A stretch of DNA of 64,000 bases from Pseudomonadota bacterium (GCA_023388355.1 JAEWGI010000016.1:1-64000), one strand, 5' to 3'. Counted from the first letter of the stretch, positions 1-8,430 are shown. A program made the numbers and translations. Notes: a model not told the origin generated them from the letters alone.

Positions 1-34
1 GACCCTTCGGGGTCAGGCGCGCATTCTTGTGCAT
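1..34 (-). CDS. IS481 family transposase, N-terminal fragment
   Basis: Only the first 11 codons are inside the window; they read MHKNARLTPKG from an ATG at 34. This opening is typical of IS481-family transposases, which carry an N-terminal helix-turn-helix followed by a DDE integrase core. The rest of the gene runs off the left edge, so it is unknown whether it is intact. Identity rests on this short peptide plus the adjacent IS terminus. Confidence 0.6.
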   Translation of the reverse strand, partial: MHKNARLTPKG

Positions 35-122
35 GGTTGTTCCCCTCGCGGATGGACGCTGGCGTTTGGCGACATCAGCATCTCCCTCCGGTCAGAGGGG
101 AACAACCTCTTGAAACATCACA
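1..122 (-). mobile_element. IS481-type insertion sequence, 5' end (truncated by window edge)
   Basis: Positions 112-122, read on the minus strand, begin TGTGATGTTTC and continue into AAGAGGTTGTTCCCC, which looks like an IS481-type terminal inverted repeat. The transposase start lies about 90 bp inside it. The next six bases, 123-128, read CCTAGT and fit the NCTAGN target described for IS481. The far end and the second target copy lie outside the window, so the duplication cannot be confirmed. Assignment rests on the terminus, the target sequence and the first residues of the transposase. Confidence 0.7.
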
Positions 123-123
123 C

Positions 124-543
124 CTAGTCCCCGCCGCCGCTCCGCCCATCCATCCGCAGCAGCAGGTCATGCAGCGGCGTCAGCCGCGTGCCCAGTCCGG
201 CGATCACGCCCAGGGTGTTGGCCAGCGCATCGCGCGCCTCGGCCATGCGGGTGGCGGTGAGGCTGGCCTGGGCGTATTCGATGCCGATGCCCAGCAGCAC
301 CAGCCCCAGCCCGGCACCCAGCAGCGCAGGCCAGTTGCGGAACAGCTGCACCGCGGCCGCGGCGAGCACGAAGTAGGCGACGAAGTGCGACCACTTGTCG
401 CTGCTGTCGAAATCCGGCATCGGCGGCGGCGGCATCAGCGACAGCACCACCACGCCGGCGATCGCCAGGCACCACAGCGCGGCCCACAGCCGCAGGTGCC
501 GCAGCGGCTTGAACGAGCGGCCGGGCCGGTATCGCCGGGTCAC
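124..543 (-). CDS. VanZ-like family membrane protein
   Basis: A 139-residue protein starting at GTG 543; the start overlaps the stop of the upstream methyltransferase gene (GTGA), implying translational coupling. It has about three to four hydrophobic segments. The second contains SDKWSHFVAYFVLA, which resembles the D-K-x-x-H-F-x-x-Y-F core of VanZ-like proteins. The molecular role of this family outside teicoplanin resistance is unknown, so no resistance function is implied. Its TAG stop lies within the CTAG target of the neighbouring IS481-type element, so the IS sits immediately downstream without truncating the gene. Confidence 0.75.
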   Translation of the reverse strand: MTRRYRPGRSFKPLRHLRLWAALWCLAIAGVVVLSLMPPPPMPDFDSSDKWSHFVAYFVLAAAAVQLFRNWPALLGAGLGLVLLGIGIEYAQASLTATRMAEARDALANTLGVIAGLGTRLTPLHDLLLRMDGRSGGGD

Positions 544-1733
544 AGGCGGAAGCACAGGTCGCCGAGCAGGAACGCCGCGTCCAGCGGCACGTCGCGGGCA
601 AAGCCCATCACCTGGAAGCGTTCGCCCATGCCGCCGGGCACGGTCAGCAGCTTGGCCTGCTGGCGCAGCGCGTAGCGCGCGGCTTCGTCGGGTGCGCGCG
701 CCTCGTGCGCGGCCAGGCGCTGTTCCAGGCCGTTGCCGATCAGGAAGCTGGCCTGGGTGCAGTAACCGGCCAGTTCGAAGCCGGCGCCGGTGCCGGCTTC
801 GGCCAGGGCGGTGAAATCGACCGAGGCGGTGATGTCCTGCAGCCCGACGCGCGCCAGCACGTCGCCGGTCACGCGGTGGCGGTGGAAGGCGCGCAGGGTG
901 CCGTCGCGGCGGCGCGGATCGTAGTACTCGCGGCGCGGATACCCGTAATCGACGAACAGCAGCGCGCCCGAGCGCATGCCGCCGGCCACCGCCTGCAGCC
1001 AGTACGGCAGCTGCGGCAGCAGTTCGGCCCGGTGGCCGTCGGCGAACGGGCCATCGAGCTGGGCTTCGACGTGGCGCACGGCCGCCGCCAGCATCGCGTC
1101 GGCGGGCCGGTCGATGCGGACGAAGGCGTCGCCGTCGAGCGCGACGTGCTCCTCGAACACCTCCGCACCCTGCAGCGAGAAGCGCGGCGTGGGCAGCGCG
1201 TCGAGCACTTCGTTGGCGAACAGCACGCCGCTCCAGTCGTCCGGCATCGGACCCTGCAGCCACTCCACGCGCGCGAAGACGTCACCCGACAGCGCCTGCC
1301 GCAGGTGCGCCTGCTGGCGCTCGCGCAGGTCGGCGCTGGGTTCGAGGATCGCGTAGCGCGCCGGCATCGCGTCGATCCCGACCAGGTGCGCGATCGCATC
1401 GGCGGCGAAGCGGCCGCTGCCGGCGCCGATCTCCAGGAACCGCGCCTGCGGCCCCGCCTGCCGCAGCGCGGGCGCCAGCGCGCCGGCCACGCATTCGGCG
1501 AACAGCGACCCCAGCTCCGGCGCGGTGACGAAATCGCCGGCGGCGCCGAACTTGGTCGCACCCGCGCTGTAGTAGCCCAGCCCGGGCGCGTACAGCGCCA
1601 GCTCCATGAAGCGCCAGAACGGAATCGCGCCGCCGGCGGCGGCGATCTGTTCGCCGATCAGCGCCTGCAGGCGCGCGCTGTGGGCGAGCGCGTCGTCGCA
1701 GGGCGCGTCGTCTGGGTGCGTGGGGTCGGACAT
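540..1733 (-). CDS. MidA/NDUFAF7-type SAM-dependent methyltransferase
   Basis: A 397-residue class I methyltransferase of the DUF185/MidA group, whose mitochondrial member NDUFAF7 methylates an arginine of a complex I subunit; the bacterial substrate is not established. Visible family features are the N-terminal IPFWRFMELALYAPGLGYY region, the SAM-binding glycine loop FLEIGAGSGRFA, and a later VDYGYPRREYY block. I chose ATG 1733 (MSDPTHPDD) over the upstream TTG at 1754 because the latter is a poor start. It is divergent from the pteridine reductase gene, 53 bp away, and overlaps the VanZ-like gene by 4 bp. Confidence 0.85.
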   Translation of the reverse strand: MSDPTHPDDAPCDDALAHSARLQALIGEQIAAAGGAIPFWRFMELALYAPGLGYYSAGATKFGAAGDFVTAPELGSLFAECVAGALAPALRQAGPQARFLEIGAGSGRFAADAIAHLVGIDAMPARYAILEPSADLRERQQAHLRQALSGDVFARVEWLQGPMPDDWSGVLFANEVLDALPTPRFSLQGAEVFEEHVALDGDAFVRIDRPADAMLAAAVRHVEAQLDGPFADGHRAELLPQLPYWLQAVAGGMRSGALLFVDYGYPRREYYDPRRRDGTLRAFHRHRVTGDVLARVGLQDITASVDFTALAEAGTGAGFELAGYCTQASFLIGNGLEQRLAAHEARAPDEAARYALRQQAKLLTVPGGMGERFQVMGFARDVPLDAAFLLGDLCFRL

Positions 1734-1786
1734 CGGCGGCGTTCGCGGCGACAATGCGACAGGATAACGGCAATCCGGAGCCCGCC

Positions 1787-2524
1787 ATGTCGACCCCGCC
1801 CCGCGTCGCCCTGGTCACCGGCGGCGCGCGCCGCCTTGGCGCGGCGATCGTGCGCCGGCTGCACGCGGCCGGCTACGCGGTCGCCGTGCACTGCCGCGCC
1901 TCGGGCGCACAGGCGCGCGCGCTGGCGGCGGAGCTGGAGGCGTCGCGGACCGGCAGCAGCCTGGTGCTGGAGGCCGACCTGGCGCGCTTCGACGCCCTGC
2001 CCGAGCTGGTGGCACGCACGGTGGGTCGTTTCGGCCGGCTCGACGCCCTGGTCAACAACGCTGCGGCGTTCTTCCCCACGCCCGCGGGCACGGTGACCCC
2101 GGCGCAATGGGAGGCACTGCTGGGAACCAACCTGCGCGCGCCGTTCTTCCTCGCCCAGGCCGCGGCCCCGCATCTGGCGGCCGCACGCGGCGCAATCCTC
2201 AACATCAGCGACGTGTATGCGCGCCAGCCGCGCGCCGACCTCTGCGCCTATGCGGTCAGCAAGGGCGCGCTGGAGGCGATGACCCGCGCCCTGGCCGTGT
2301 CGCTGGCCCCGGACGTGCGGGTGAACGCGCTGGCGCCGGGGGCGATCCTGTGGCCGGAGGACTCGCCCGATCCGGCACTGCAGGAACACATCCTGGCCCG
2401 CACCGCGCTGGGCCGCACCGGGAGCGTGGAGGAAATCGCGGCCACGGCGCTGTGGCTGCTGCGCGACGCGGTGTACACGACCGGATCGGTGCTGGCGGTG
2501 GACGGGGGAAGGGCTCCGGCATAG
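1787..2524 (+). CDS. Pteridine reductase (PTR1/FolM-type SDR)
   Basis: A 245-residue short-chain dehydrogenase. The N-terminal TGGARRLG matches the TGxxxRxG nucleotide-binding signature that separates pteridine reductases from ordinary SDRs (TGxxxGxG). LVNNAA, the catalytic YAVSK and the PGAILWP segment follow in order. Such enzymes reduce dihydropterin or dihydrofolate with NADPH, which fits folK, folB and folE elsewhere in the window. The start MSTPPRVALV places the Rossmann strand at the N-terminus as expected. Exact substrate (dihydrofolate, dihydromonapterin or another pterin) cannot be read from sequence. Confidence 0.85.
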   Translation: MSTPPRVALVTGGARRLGAAIVRRLHAAGYAVAVHCRASGAQARALAAELEASRTGSSLVLEADLARFDALPELVARTVGRFGRLDALVNNAAAFFPTPAGTVTPAQWEALLGTNLRAPFFLAQAAAPHLAAARGAILNISDVYARQPRADLCAYAVSKGALEAMTRALAVSLAPDVRVNALAPGAILWPEDSPDPALQEHILARTALGRTGSVEEIAATALWLLRDAVYTTGSVLAVDGGRAPA

Positions 2525-2571
2525 GGCCGCGATCGCATCCCTGCGTCCGTGTCGCGGCCACCGGGCGGACA

Positions 2572-2591
2572 CCGGCGCCGGAAGGCGCCGG
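2572..2591. terminator. GC-rich hairpin between convergent genes
   Basis: A perfect 8-bp stem, CCGGCGCC (2572-2579) with GGCGCCGG (2584-2591), is closed by a GGAA tetraloop of the GNRA type. It lies between the convergent pteridine reductase and DUF6159 genes. No T-tract follows on either strand, so it may be a bidirectional processing/termination hairpin rather than a classic intrinsic terminator. Confidence 0.45.
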
Positions 2592-2603
2592 CCCCGCCGG
2601 CAC

Positions 2604-3434
2604 TCACGCCTTCGGCAGGAACGCATGCTCCAGGTCGGTGCCGCGGAAGGCTTCCGGAGTCTCGTGCGAGACCGCGTAGCGGTACAGGGCGGCCGAGTAG
2701 ATACCGCTCAGCGCCGCCTGGTAGACGCCCACCAGCAGCAGCACGATCACGAACAGCACCATCACCGCCACCCCCAGCGCCACCGACACCTGGGCCGCGA
2801 GCATCATGAGTCCCAGGCCGAGCACCAGCAGGCCGATGCACGCCACCGTGACCGCCGCACCGATGCCGACCTGGCCGACCGCGTTCTCGCCCCAGGTGCG
2901 CTTGAGCAGGGACACGCTCTGCTTGAGCGCGTCGATCGGTCCGATGTCGCGCGAGACCAGCACCGGCACCACCAGGAAGGTCGCCAGGGTCCAGGCCGCG
3001 CCCAGCACGCTGCCCATCAGCCGCACCAGGAAGTTGTTCTTCTGCTTCAGGCCCTGCAGCAGCACGCCTACGGTGGCCACGATCGCCGCGTAGCCCAGGA
3101 TCGCCGGCAGCCGCGAGCGCGCGATCCGGAAGCCGTCGGCCAGGGTCGGATCGCCGCCCTCGAGCCGGATCATCGCCGCGCCCACCAGGGCGCAGTTGAA
3201 GAAGATGATCACGCTGTACTGGACGAAGTAGAACAGGAAGCCCAGCACGACCGCGCCCACTCCGACGCCGTCGGCGAACACGTTGAGCGCGAACGCAGGC
3301 ACCAGGAAGGTGGCCGCCACAAGCACGGTGGCGATGCCCGAGATCACCGGGAACAGCATCAGCTCCTTGTCCGAGCGCAGCACCGAAGCGCTGGCCTTGA
3401 CCAGTTCCCAGCTGCGCGAGAATTTGTCGAACAT
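2604..3434 (-). CDS. DUF6159 family polytopic membrane protein
   Basis: A 276-residue protein with six or so membrane segments. The N-terminus MFDKFSRSWELVKASASVLR, followed by DKELMLFPVISG, is characteristic of DUF6159-type proteins of unknown function. ATG 3434 is preferred over the in-frame ATG 3440 because the GGGGAGG ribosome-binding site sits about 6 nt before 3434 but directly against 3440. It stands alone, convergent with the pteridine reductase. The 212 bp upstream, to the end of folK, show no further gene or clear signal. Confidence 0.75.
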   Translation of the reverse strand: MFDKFSRSWELVKASASVLRSDKELMLFPVISGIATVLVAATFLVPAFALNVFADGVGVGAVVLGFLFYFVQYSVIIFFNCALVGAAMIRLEGGDPTLADGFRIARSRLPAILGYAAIVATVGVLLQGLKQKNNFLVRLMGSVLGAAWTLATFLVVPVLVSRDIGPIDALKQSVSLLKRTWGENAVGQVGIGAAVTVACIGLLVLGLGLMMLAAQVSVALGVAVMVLFVIVLLLVGVYQAALSGIYSAALYRYAVSHETPEAFRGTDLEHAFLPKA

Positions 3435-3646
3435 GGCCATCCTCCCCTTGGTTGGTCGCATCCTGCCGGGGCGCCCGCGCGCCCGCAAGGCGGGATCGTA
3501 AGCACCAGACGCGGCCCGCGGCGCGGATGTGACTGGCGTCGGGATCGATGCCCCCGGCCGCTGCGGCCTCGCCGGCAGATCCGGCGGCGATATCGAAGCC
3601 GTACGCCCCGACGGACCACGGCACCCGTGCCGCGGGCAGCGCGCCC

Positions 3647-4159
3647 TCAGTCCAGCCGCACCTGCTCGAAGGCCACGCCATGGTCGGGGTGCGCGGCCCA
3701 CAGTGCGGCGATGCTCCGGTCCAGCACCGGATGGCGCGCGTCGGGCGCGATGTCGGCCAGCGGCTTGAGCACGAAGGCGTGGCGCAACTCGTCGCGCGGC
3801 ACCCGCAGCACCGGGGTGGTGCCGGCGGGCGTGGCCGGGCCGGGCCCTTCGGCCACCAGGTCGTCGAACAGCACGATGTCGATGTCCAGGGTGCGGTCGC
3901 TGTAGCGCGGGCCGCTGCGGTCGCGGCCGTGCGCGTCTTCCAGCGCGTGCAGCCATGCGTTCAGGGCGTGCGCGTCGAGGTCGGTGCGCAGCGCGGCGGC
4001 GGCGTTGAGGAAGTCCGGCCCCTGGTAGCCCACCGCGGGGAAGCGGTAGGCCGGCGAGACGACCAGTCCGGGGAAGCGCTCACGCAGCGCGGCCACCGCC
4101 GCGCCCAGGTGCCGCCCGGGCTCGAGGTTGCTGCCGAGACTGAGGTAGGCGGTGTGCAT
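3647..4159 (-). CDS. folK: 2-amino-4-hydroxy-6-hydroxymethyldihydropteridine diphosphokinase
   Basis: A 170-residue HPPK, transferring pyrophosphate from ATP to 6-hydroxymethyl-dihydropterin in folate synthesis. The YLSLGSNL N-terminus is diagnostic, and the substrate/metal segment SDRTLDIDIVLFDD and the C-terminal VPRDELRHAFVLKPL block are complete. ATG 4159 is used because translation from the upstream ATG at 4183 would add residues before the conserved first strand. The next upstream gene on the strand is a mechanosensitive channel, 66 bp away, then folB, so folK and folB are close but not adjacent. Confidence 0.95.
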   Translation of the reverse strand: MHTAYLSLGSNLEPGRHLGAAVAALRERFPGLVVSPAYRFPAVGYQGPDFLNAAAALRTDLDAHALNAWLHALEDAHGRDRSGPRYSDRTLDIDIVLFDDLVAEGPGPATPAGTTPVLRVPRDELRHAFVLKPLADIAPDARHPVLDRSIAALWAAHPDHGVAFEQVRLD

Positions 4160-4225
4160 GGCGCGCTCCGGAAGGGCGCACATGATCGCGCATCGGGCGC
4201 CGCCGGCGCGAGCCTCGGGCGGCGC

Positions 4226-5494
4226 TCAGTCCGCTTCGGAGGTCGGGCGCCGCGTGCGATGCAGGTTCACGTCCAGCGGAGCGTCGCTGCTGCGCTGGAA
4301 CACCCGCAGCCCGAACTCCGGCAGGATCGCCAGCAGGTGGTCGAAGATGTCCGACTGCACGTCCTCGTAGGGCTTCCAGCGCACGTCGTGGGTGAAGCAC
4401 CACAGCTGCAGCGGCAGGCCGTGGTCGGTCGGGTCCATCTGCCGCACCAGGGTGGTCATGCCGTGGTGGATGCCCGGGTGATTGGCCAGGTAGTGGTTGA
4501 CGTAGGCACGGAAGGTGCCGAGGTTGGTCACCCGGCGGCGGTTGACCGGCTCGGCGCCGTGCTCGGCCAGCTTCGCGTTCCAGTCGCTCAGCTCCTTTTC
4601 CTTGCCGTCGAGGTAGTCGTCGAGCAGGGCGAAGCGGCGGAAGCGCTCCACCTCGTCGGGCTCGAGGAAGCGCACGCTGCCCTGGTCGATGTACAGCGAA
4701 CGCTTGATCCGACGCGCGCCGGTCTCGACCATGCCGCGCCAGTTCTTGAACGACTCGCTGATCAGGTACTTGGTCGGCACCCGGGTGACGGTCTTGTCCC
4801 AGTTCTTGACGGTGATGGTGTGCAGCGAGATGTCGATGACGTCGCCGTCGGCGTTCTGGCCGGGCATCTCGATCCAGTCGCCCATGCGCACGCGGCCGTC
4901 GCTGCTGATCTGCACGCTGGCCACCAGCGACAGGATGGTGTCCTGGAAGATCAGCATCGTCACCGCGGTCATCGCGCCCAGGCCGGTGAGGATGTGCAGG
5001 AAGTTGGCGCCGATCAGGGTGGCCACGATCGAGATCGCGGCCAGCACGTAGACCACGATCTTGGCCACCTGCAGGAAGCCCTTGATCGGCTTGTCCTGCG
5101 CATCCGGACGGCGCTCGTAGACCTGGTTCACCAGTTCCATGAGGCGCGAGAACGACAGCGCCAGGGTCAGCACGATGAAGGCCTGGCACGCCGCGTGCAC
5201 CACCGTGACCACCTGCGCCGGCAGGCCCGGCACGATCGACACGCCGGCGGCGAGCACCAGCGCCGGCACCACGTTGGCCAGGCGCGGGATCACCCGCATC
5301 TGCACCTCGTCGTCCTGCGACGCGGCGCCCAGCGGCGTCGCCCGCAGCGCGCGCCTGAGGCCGCGCAGCAGAACCCGTTTGGTCAGCAGGTTCGCCAGCC
5401 ACGCCACCAGCAGCAGCGCGGCGATCACGGCGGCCGTATAGGCCCAGGGGTACGGCGCAAGCGCCGCGCGCAGAGTCTCCAGCTGTTCGAACAA
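4226..5494 (-). CDS. Mechanosensitive ion channel, YbdG/MscM type
   Basis: A 422-residue MscS-superfamily protein. Five N-terminal membrane segments (first 180 residues) precede the pore/beta-domain segment with LGAMTAVTMLIFQDTILS and VRMGDWIEMP. The C-terminal cytoplasmic domain carries the NRRRVTNLGTFRAYVNHYL region typical of E. coli YbdG (415 aa). These channels open on membrane tension during osmotic downshock. The ATG lies directly before the folB stop codon (5495), so the two genes abut and probably share a transcript. Confidence 0.85.
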   Translation of the reverse strand: MFEQLETLRAALAPYPWAYTAAVIAALLLVAWLANLLTKRVLLRGLRRALRATPLGAASQDDEVQMRVIPRLANVVPALVLAAGVSIVPGLPAQVVTVVHAACQAFIVLTLALSFSRLMELVNQVYERRPDAQDKPIKGFLQVAKIVVYVLAAISIVATLIGANFLHILTGLGAMTAVTMLIFQDTILSLVASVQISSDGRVRMGDWIEMPGQNADGDVIDISLHTITVKNWDKTVTRVPTKYLISESFKNWRGMVETGARRIKRSLYIDQGSVRFLEPDEVERFRRFALLDDYLDGKEKELSDWNAKLAEHGAEPVNRRRVTNLGTFRAYVNHYLANHPGIHHGMTTLVRQMDPTDHGLPLQLWCFTHDVRWKPYEDVQSDIFDHLLAILPEFGLRVFQRSSDAPLDVNLHRTRRPTSEAD

Positions 5495-5863
5495 CTATCC
5501 GTTCCCTTGTGGCGTGCGTGCACGTTCGATGATCACGCCGACCGCGCGCGCACCGCGCACCGCACCCGGCTTGCTCAGCTTCAATCGTAACCACTCGACC
5601 TTGAACTCCGCCATCACGATCTCCGCGCAGCGCTCGGCCAGCGTCTCCACCAGCCCGAAATCCGACTGCGAGACGAATTCGATCAGGCGCTTGCTCACCG
5701 CCTTGTAGTTGAGCGTGTGCGCGATGTCGTCGCTGGCGGCGGGAACGCGGTTGTCGAAGCCCATCTCGAGGTCGAACACCAGCGTCTGCCGGATCCGCCG
5801 CTCCCAGTCGTAGATGCCGATCAGCGCCTCGATCTCGAGGCCTTCGATGAAGACTTTGTCCAT
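5495..5863 (-). CDS. folB: Dihydroneopterin aldolase
   Basis: A 122-residue enzyme converting 7,8-dihydroneopterin to 6-hydroxymethyl-dihydropterin and glycolaldehyde, the step before FolK. The opening MDKVFIEGLEIEALIGIYDW, the catalytic-tyrosine region LNYKAVSKRL, and the ETLAERCAE helix are all present. The start at 5863 gives the family's usual N-terminus; a longer reading to 5950 adds unconserved sequence. It is tail-to-head with the channel gene and 111 bp downstream of tsaD on the same strand. Confidence 0.93.
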   Translation of the reverse strand: MDKVFIEGLEIEALIGIYDWERRIRQTLVFDLEMGFDNRVPAASDDIAHTLNYKAVSKRLIEFVSQSDFGLVETLAERCAEIVMAEFKVEWLRLKLSKPGAVRGARAVGVIIERARTPQGNG

Positions 5864-5974
5864 GGGATCTGGGAGCCGGAATGGGAACAGGGACGCGAAA
5901 CCGCCACGCCATCGTAGGACAGGCGCCCGGATCGCGGGTGCAGCGGGCACGGCGGCAGGCGCGTGCAGCGGCCG

Positions 5975-7036
5975 CTATTCCCGGCCCACGATCCCCGTTG
6001 TCGCGGTGGCCGCCACCGGCGGCAGCGACGCCATGTCCCAGCGCGGCGTCACGTGCACCGCCAGGTCGTCGCGCTGGCCGGCTTCGAGGCGCAGGGCGCC
6101 GGCGAAGGCGATCATGGCGCCGTTGTCGGTGCACAGCGCCGGGCGCGGGAAGCAGGCGCGGCCGCCGCGGGCCGCGGCCATCTCCTGCAGCCGCGCGCGC
6201 AGGCGGCGGTTGGCGCCAACGCCGCCGGACACCACGATCACGTCGCTGCCGGCCGCGTCCAGCGCGCGCTCGCACTTGATCGCCAGGGTCTCGACCACCG
6301 CGTCCTCGAAGCCGCGGGCGATGTCGGCGCGGGTCTGCTCCGACCGGTCGGACCGCTGCCAGGCCAGCAGCACCTGGGTCTTGAGGCCGCTGAAGCTGAA
6401 GTCCAGGCCCGGGCGATCGGTCATCGGCCGCGCGAAGCGGTAGCGACCGGGGGTGCCCTGCCCGGCCAGCGCGGCCAGCTGCGGGCCGCCGGGATAGGGC
6501 AGGCCCATCATCTTGGCGGTCTTGTCGAAGGCCTCGCCGGCGGCGTCGTCCAGGGTTTCGCCCAGCAGCCGATAGGCGCCGATGGCGTCGACCGCGATCA
6601 GCTGGGTATGCCCGCCCGAGACCAGCAGGGCCACGAACGGGGGCTCGGGCGGGTCGTCCTCCATCAGCGGCGCCAGCAGGTGGCCTTCCATGTGGTGGAC
6701 GCCGATCGCCGGCAGGTCCAGGCCCCAGGCCAGCGAGCGCGCCGCCGCCGCGCCCACCAGCAGCGCCCCGACCAGGCCGGGGCCGGCGGTATAGGCCACC
6801 CCGTCCAGGTCCTCCACCCCCAGCCCGCCTTCGGCCAGGGTCTGCCGGACCAGCGGCAGCAGCTTGCGCACGTGGTCGCGGCTGGCCAGCTCCGGCACCA
6901 CCCCGCCGTACTCGGCGTGCAGCGCGATCTGGCTGTAGACGGCGTGCGCGCGCAGCCCGGCCGCGCCGGGCAGGGCCGTGTCGTAGACGGCCACGCCGGT
7001 CTCGTCGCAGCTCGATTCGATGCCGAGGACCTTCAT
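5975..7036 (-). CDS. tsaD: tRNA N6-adenosine threonylcarbamoyltransferase
   Basis: A 353-residue TsaD (Gcp), transferring threonylcarbamoyl to A37 of ANN-decoding tRNAs with TsaB/TsaE. The start [19 protein letters not shown] is diagnostic. The metal-binding HHMEGH, the phosphate loop [11 protein letters not shown] and the C-terminal [12 protein letters not shown] are intact. The gene is divergent from rpsU, an arrangement common in gammaproteobacteria. ATG 7036 fits the conserved first strand. Confidence 0.96.
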   Translation of the reverse strand: MKVLGIESSCDETGVAVYDTALPGAAGLRAHAVYSQIALHAEYGGVVPELASRDHVRKLLPLVRQTLAEGGLGVEDLDGVAYTAGPGLVGALLVGAAAARSLAWGLDLPAIGVHHMEGHLLAPLMEDDPPEPPFVALLVSGGHTQLIAVDAIGAYRLLGETLDDAAGEAFDKTAKMMGLPYPGGPQLAALAGQGTPGRYRFARPMTDRPGLDFSFSGLKTQVLLAWQRSDRSEQTRADIARGFEDAVVETLAIKCERALDAAGSDVIVVSGGVGANRRLRARLQEMAAARGGRACFPRPALCTDNGAMIAFAGALRLEAGQRDDLAVHVTPRWDMASLPPVAATATTGIVGRE

Positions 7037-7056
7037 GGGAAACGGGCGGGCGCGGC

Positions 7057-7086
7057 TTGCGCCGTTGCAAGTCAGGCAGTTATCAT
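7057..7086 (+). promoter_or_regulatory. Candidate sigma70 promoter for rpsU
   Basis: TTGCGC (7057-7062) and TATCAT (7081-7086) are separated by 18 bp in the tsaD-rpsU divergent gap, about 94 bp before the rpsU ATG. The -10 stands out because the surroundings are very GC-rich. This is a pattern match only. Confidence 0.4.
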
Positions 7087-7179
7087 ACGCGGCTCGCCCG
7101 GTCCGGGGACCAGGCGGAAGCGAAGCGTCCTTCGCGCAGCCCGGCCCCACCGCCGGATGATCCCAGAACCGAGATTCCT

Positions 7180-7395
7180 ATGCCCAGCGTCAAAGTCCGC
7201 GAAAACGAGCCGTTCGAGTTTGCCCTGCGCCGCTTCAAGCGCACCTGCGAGAAGGCCGGCGTGCTCGCCGAGACCCGCAAGCGCGAGTACTACGAGAAGC
7301 CGACCCAGGAGCGCAAGCGCAAGGCCGCCGCCGCCGTGAAGCGCCAGGCCCGCCGCACCTCGCGCGACGTCACCAAGCGCCAGCGGCTGTACTGA
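7180..7395 (+). CDS. rpsU: 30S ribosomal protein S21
   Basis: A 71-residue S21, the small basic 30S protein that aids base-pairing with mRNA leaders. [20 protein letters not shown], the REYYEKPT segment and the lysine/arginine-rich tail are typical and full length. It heads the macromolecular-synthesis gene group (rpsU, yqeY, later dnaG) and is followed directly by a strong hairpin terminator. Confidence 0.98.
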   Translation: MPSVKVRENEPFEFALRRFKRTCEKAGVLAETRKREYYEKPTQERKRKAAAAVKRQARRTSRDVTKRQRLY

Positions 7396-7412
7396 GCCGC
7401 GGGACCCGGACG

Positions 7413-7444
7413 AAAGCCGGCACGCGCGAGCGTGGCCGGCTTTT
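7413..7444 (+). terminator. Rho-independent terminator after rpsU
   Basis: AAAGCCGG-CACGC pairs with GCGTG-GCCGGCTTT around a GCGA loop, with one bulged base, and is followed by TTTTCGTGTTTT. It starts 17 bp after the rpsU stop. It should limit read-through into yqeY, giving S21 its own abundant transcript. Confidence 0.8.
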
Positions 7445-7445
7445 C

Positions 7446-7535
7446 GTGTTTTGAAGGCCGGGATGACCGGACGTTCGTTTGTCGAAAGCCGGGATGAGCA
7501 AACCCGCGTTTGCTGAAAGCCGGGAATGGGGATTG
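7446..7535. repeat. Three short direct repeats between rpsU and yqeY
   Basis: Three imperfect copies of a roughly 31-nt unit beginning GAAaGCCGGGATg occur here (near 7453, 7485 and 7516), each followed by a variable stretch that in two copies ends in CGTTTG. The repeats resemble the terminator arm just upstream and may derive from it. No ORF is formed. Confidence 0.45.
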
Positions 7536-7592
7536 GGCAGAAACCGCCCTTCCCGCGCCGACGCCCCAGTTTTTCCAATCCGGAGCACCGCC

Positions 7593-8039
7593 ATGCCCCT
7601 GAAACAACAGCTCACCGACGACATGAAGGCCGCGATGAAGGCCGGCGAGAAGCAGCGCCTGGGCGTGATCCGGCTGATCAACGCCGCGATCAAGCAGCGC
7701 GAGGTCGACGAGCGCATCGAGCTGGACGACGCCGCGGTGCTGGCGGTGCTGGAAAAGATGGTCAAGCAGCGCAAGGACTCGGTGAGCCAGTACGCGGCCG
7801 CGGGCCGCGAGGACCTGGCCGCGATCGAGCGCGCCGAGATCGAGGTGATCGACGCCTACCTGCCGGCCAGGCTGGACGAGGCTGCGATCCAGGCCGCCAT
7901 CGACGAGGCGGTCGCGGCCACCGGCGCGACCGGCCCTGCCGACATGGGCAAGCTGATGGGCGTGCTCAAGCCCAGGCTGGCCGGACAGGCCGACATGGGC
8001 CAGGTTTCGGCGCTGGTGAAGAAGACGCTGGCCGGCTGA
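7593..8039 (+). CDS. GatB/YqeY domain protein
   Basis: A 148-residue YqeY-family protein, homologous to the tail domain of amidotransferase subunit GatB and linked to tRNA or aminoacylation functions. It starts MPLKQQLTDDMKAAMKAGEK and contains the RLINAAIKQREVDER helix, the EIEVIDAYLPARLD segment and a C-terminal GADMG-like repeat (GPADMGKLMG, GQADMGQVS). Location after rpsU is the usual one. The next gene in the classic order, dnaG, is 5.6 kb further on. Confidence 0.92.
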   Translation: MPLKQQLTDDMKAAMKAGEKQRLGVIRLINAAIKQREVDERIELDDAAVLAVLEKMVKQRKDSVSQYAAAGREDLAAIERAEIEVIDAYLPARLDEAAIQAAIDEAVAATGATGPADMGKLMGVLKPRLAGQADMGQVSALVKKTLAG

Positions 8040-8040
8040 G

Positions 8041-8430
8041 CCCGCGCAAGCGGGGGAAGCAGCGGCAACGGCAGCCGCAATGCCCCGCCTTGCTCCTCCC
8101 TCGGCGCAGCCGGGGGGAGGAGCAGAAGCAGAAGCAGCGCTCCGTTCTGCTCCTCCCACCACGCAGCGGGGGGAGGTTGGGAGGGGGGCGGCTTCAGGTC
8201 GCCGCGCCACCCATCGCGCGCTTTGCGCGCGCCCCCATCCCAGCCTTCCCCCGCAAGCGGGGGAAGGAGCAGAAGCAGAAGCAACAGCAGTCGCAACGCT
8301 CCGTTTTGCTCCTCCCTCCGCACATCGGGGGGAGGTTGGGAGGGGGCAGCTACAGGTTGCCGCGCGCCCCATCGCGCACTTCGCGCGCGCCCCATCCCAA
8401 CCTTCCCCCGCAAGCGGGGGAAGGAGCAGG
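8041..8430. repeat. Block of BIME-like palindromic repeats (family A)
   Basis: This gene-free stretch holds two near-complete copies (8148-8270 and 8307-8430) and a partial copy (8041-8120) of a roughly 125-bp element. Each copy has a GCTCCTCCC...GGGGGGAGG palindrome, then GTTGGGAGGGGG, a variable core with a GCGCGC hairpin, and CCTTCCCCC-GCAAG-CGGGGGAAGG. Short purine-rich microsatellites (GCAGAA repeats) link the copies. Related elements occur at 34371, 54301 and 63311. Frame-shadow ORFs through it are low complexity and not real. Confidence 0.8.

Noticed and set aside
124..543. The VanZ-like gene as evidence of glycopeptide resistance.
   Set aside because: VanZ-like domains are widespread in bacteria without resistance; no van ligase or reductase genes are present.
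7446..7535. Three repeats after rpsU considered as a minimal CRISPR.
   Set aside because: Conserved part is only about 12 nt and spacers vary in length. They look derived from terminator sequence.
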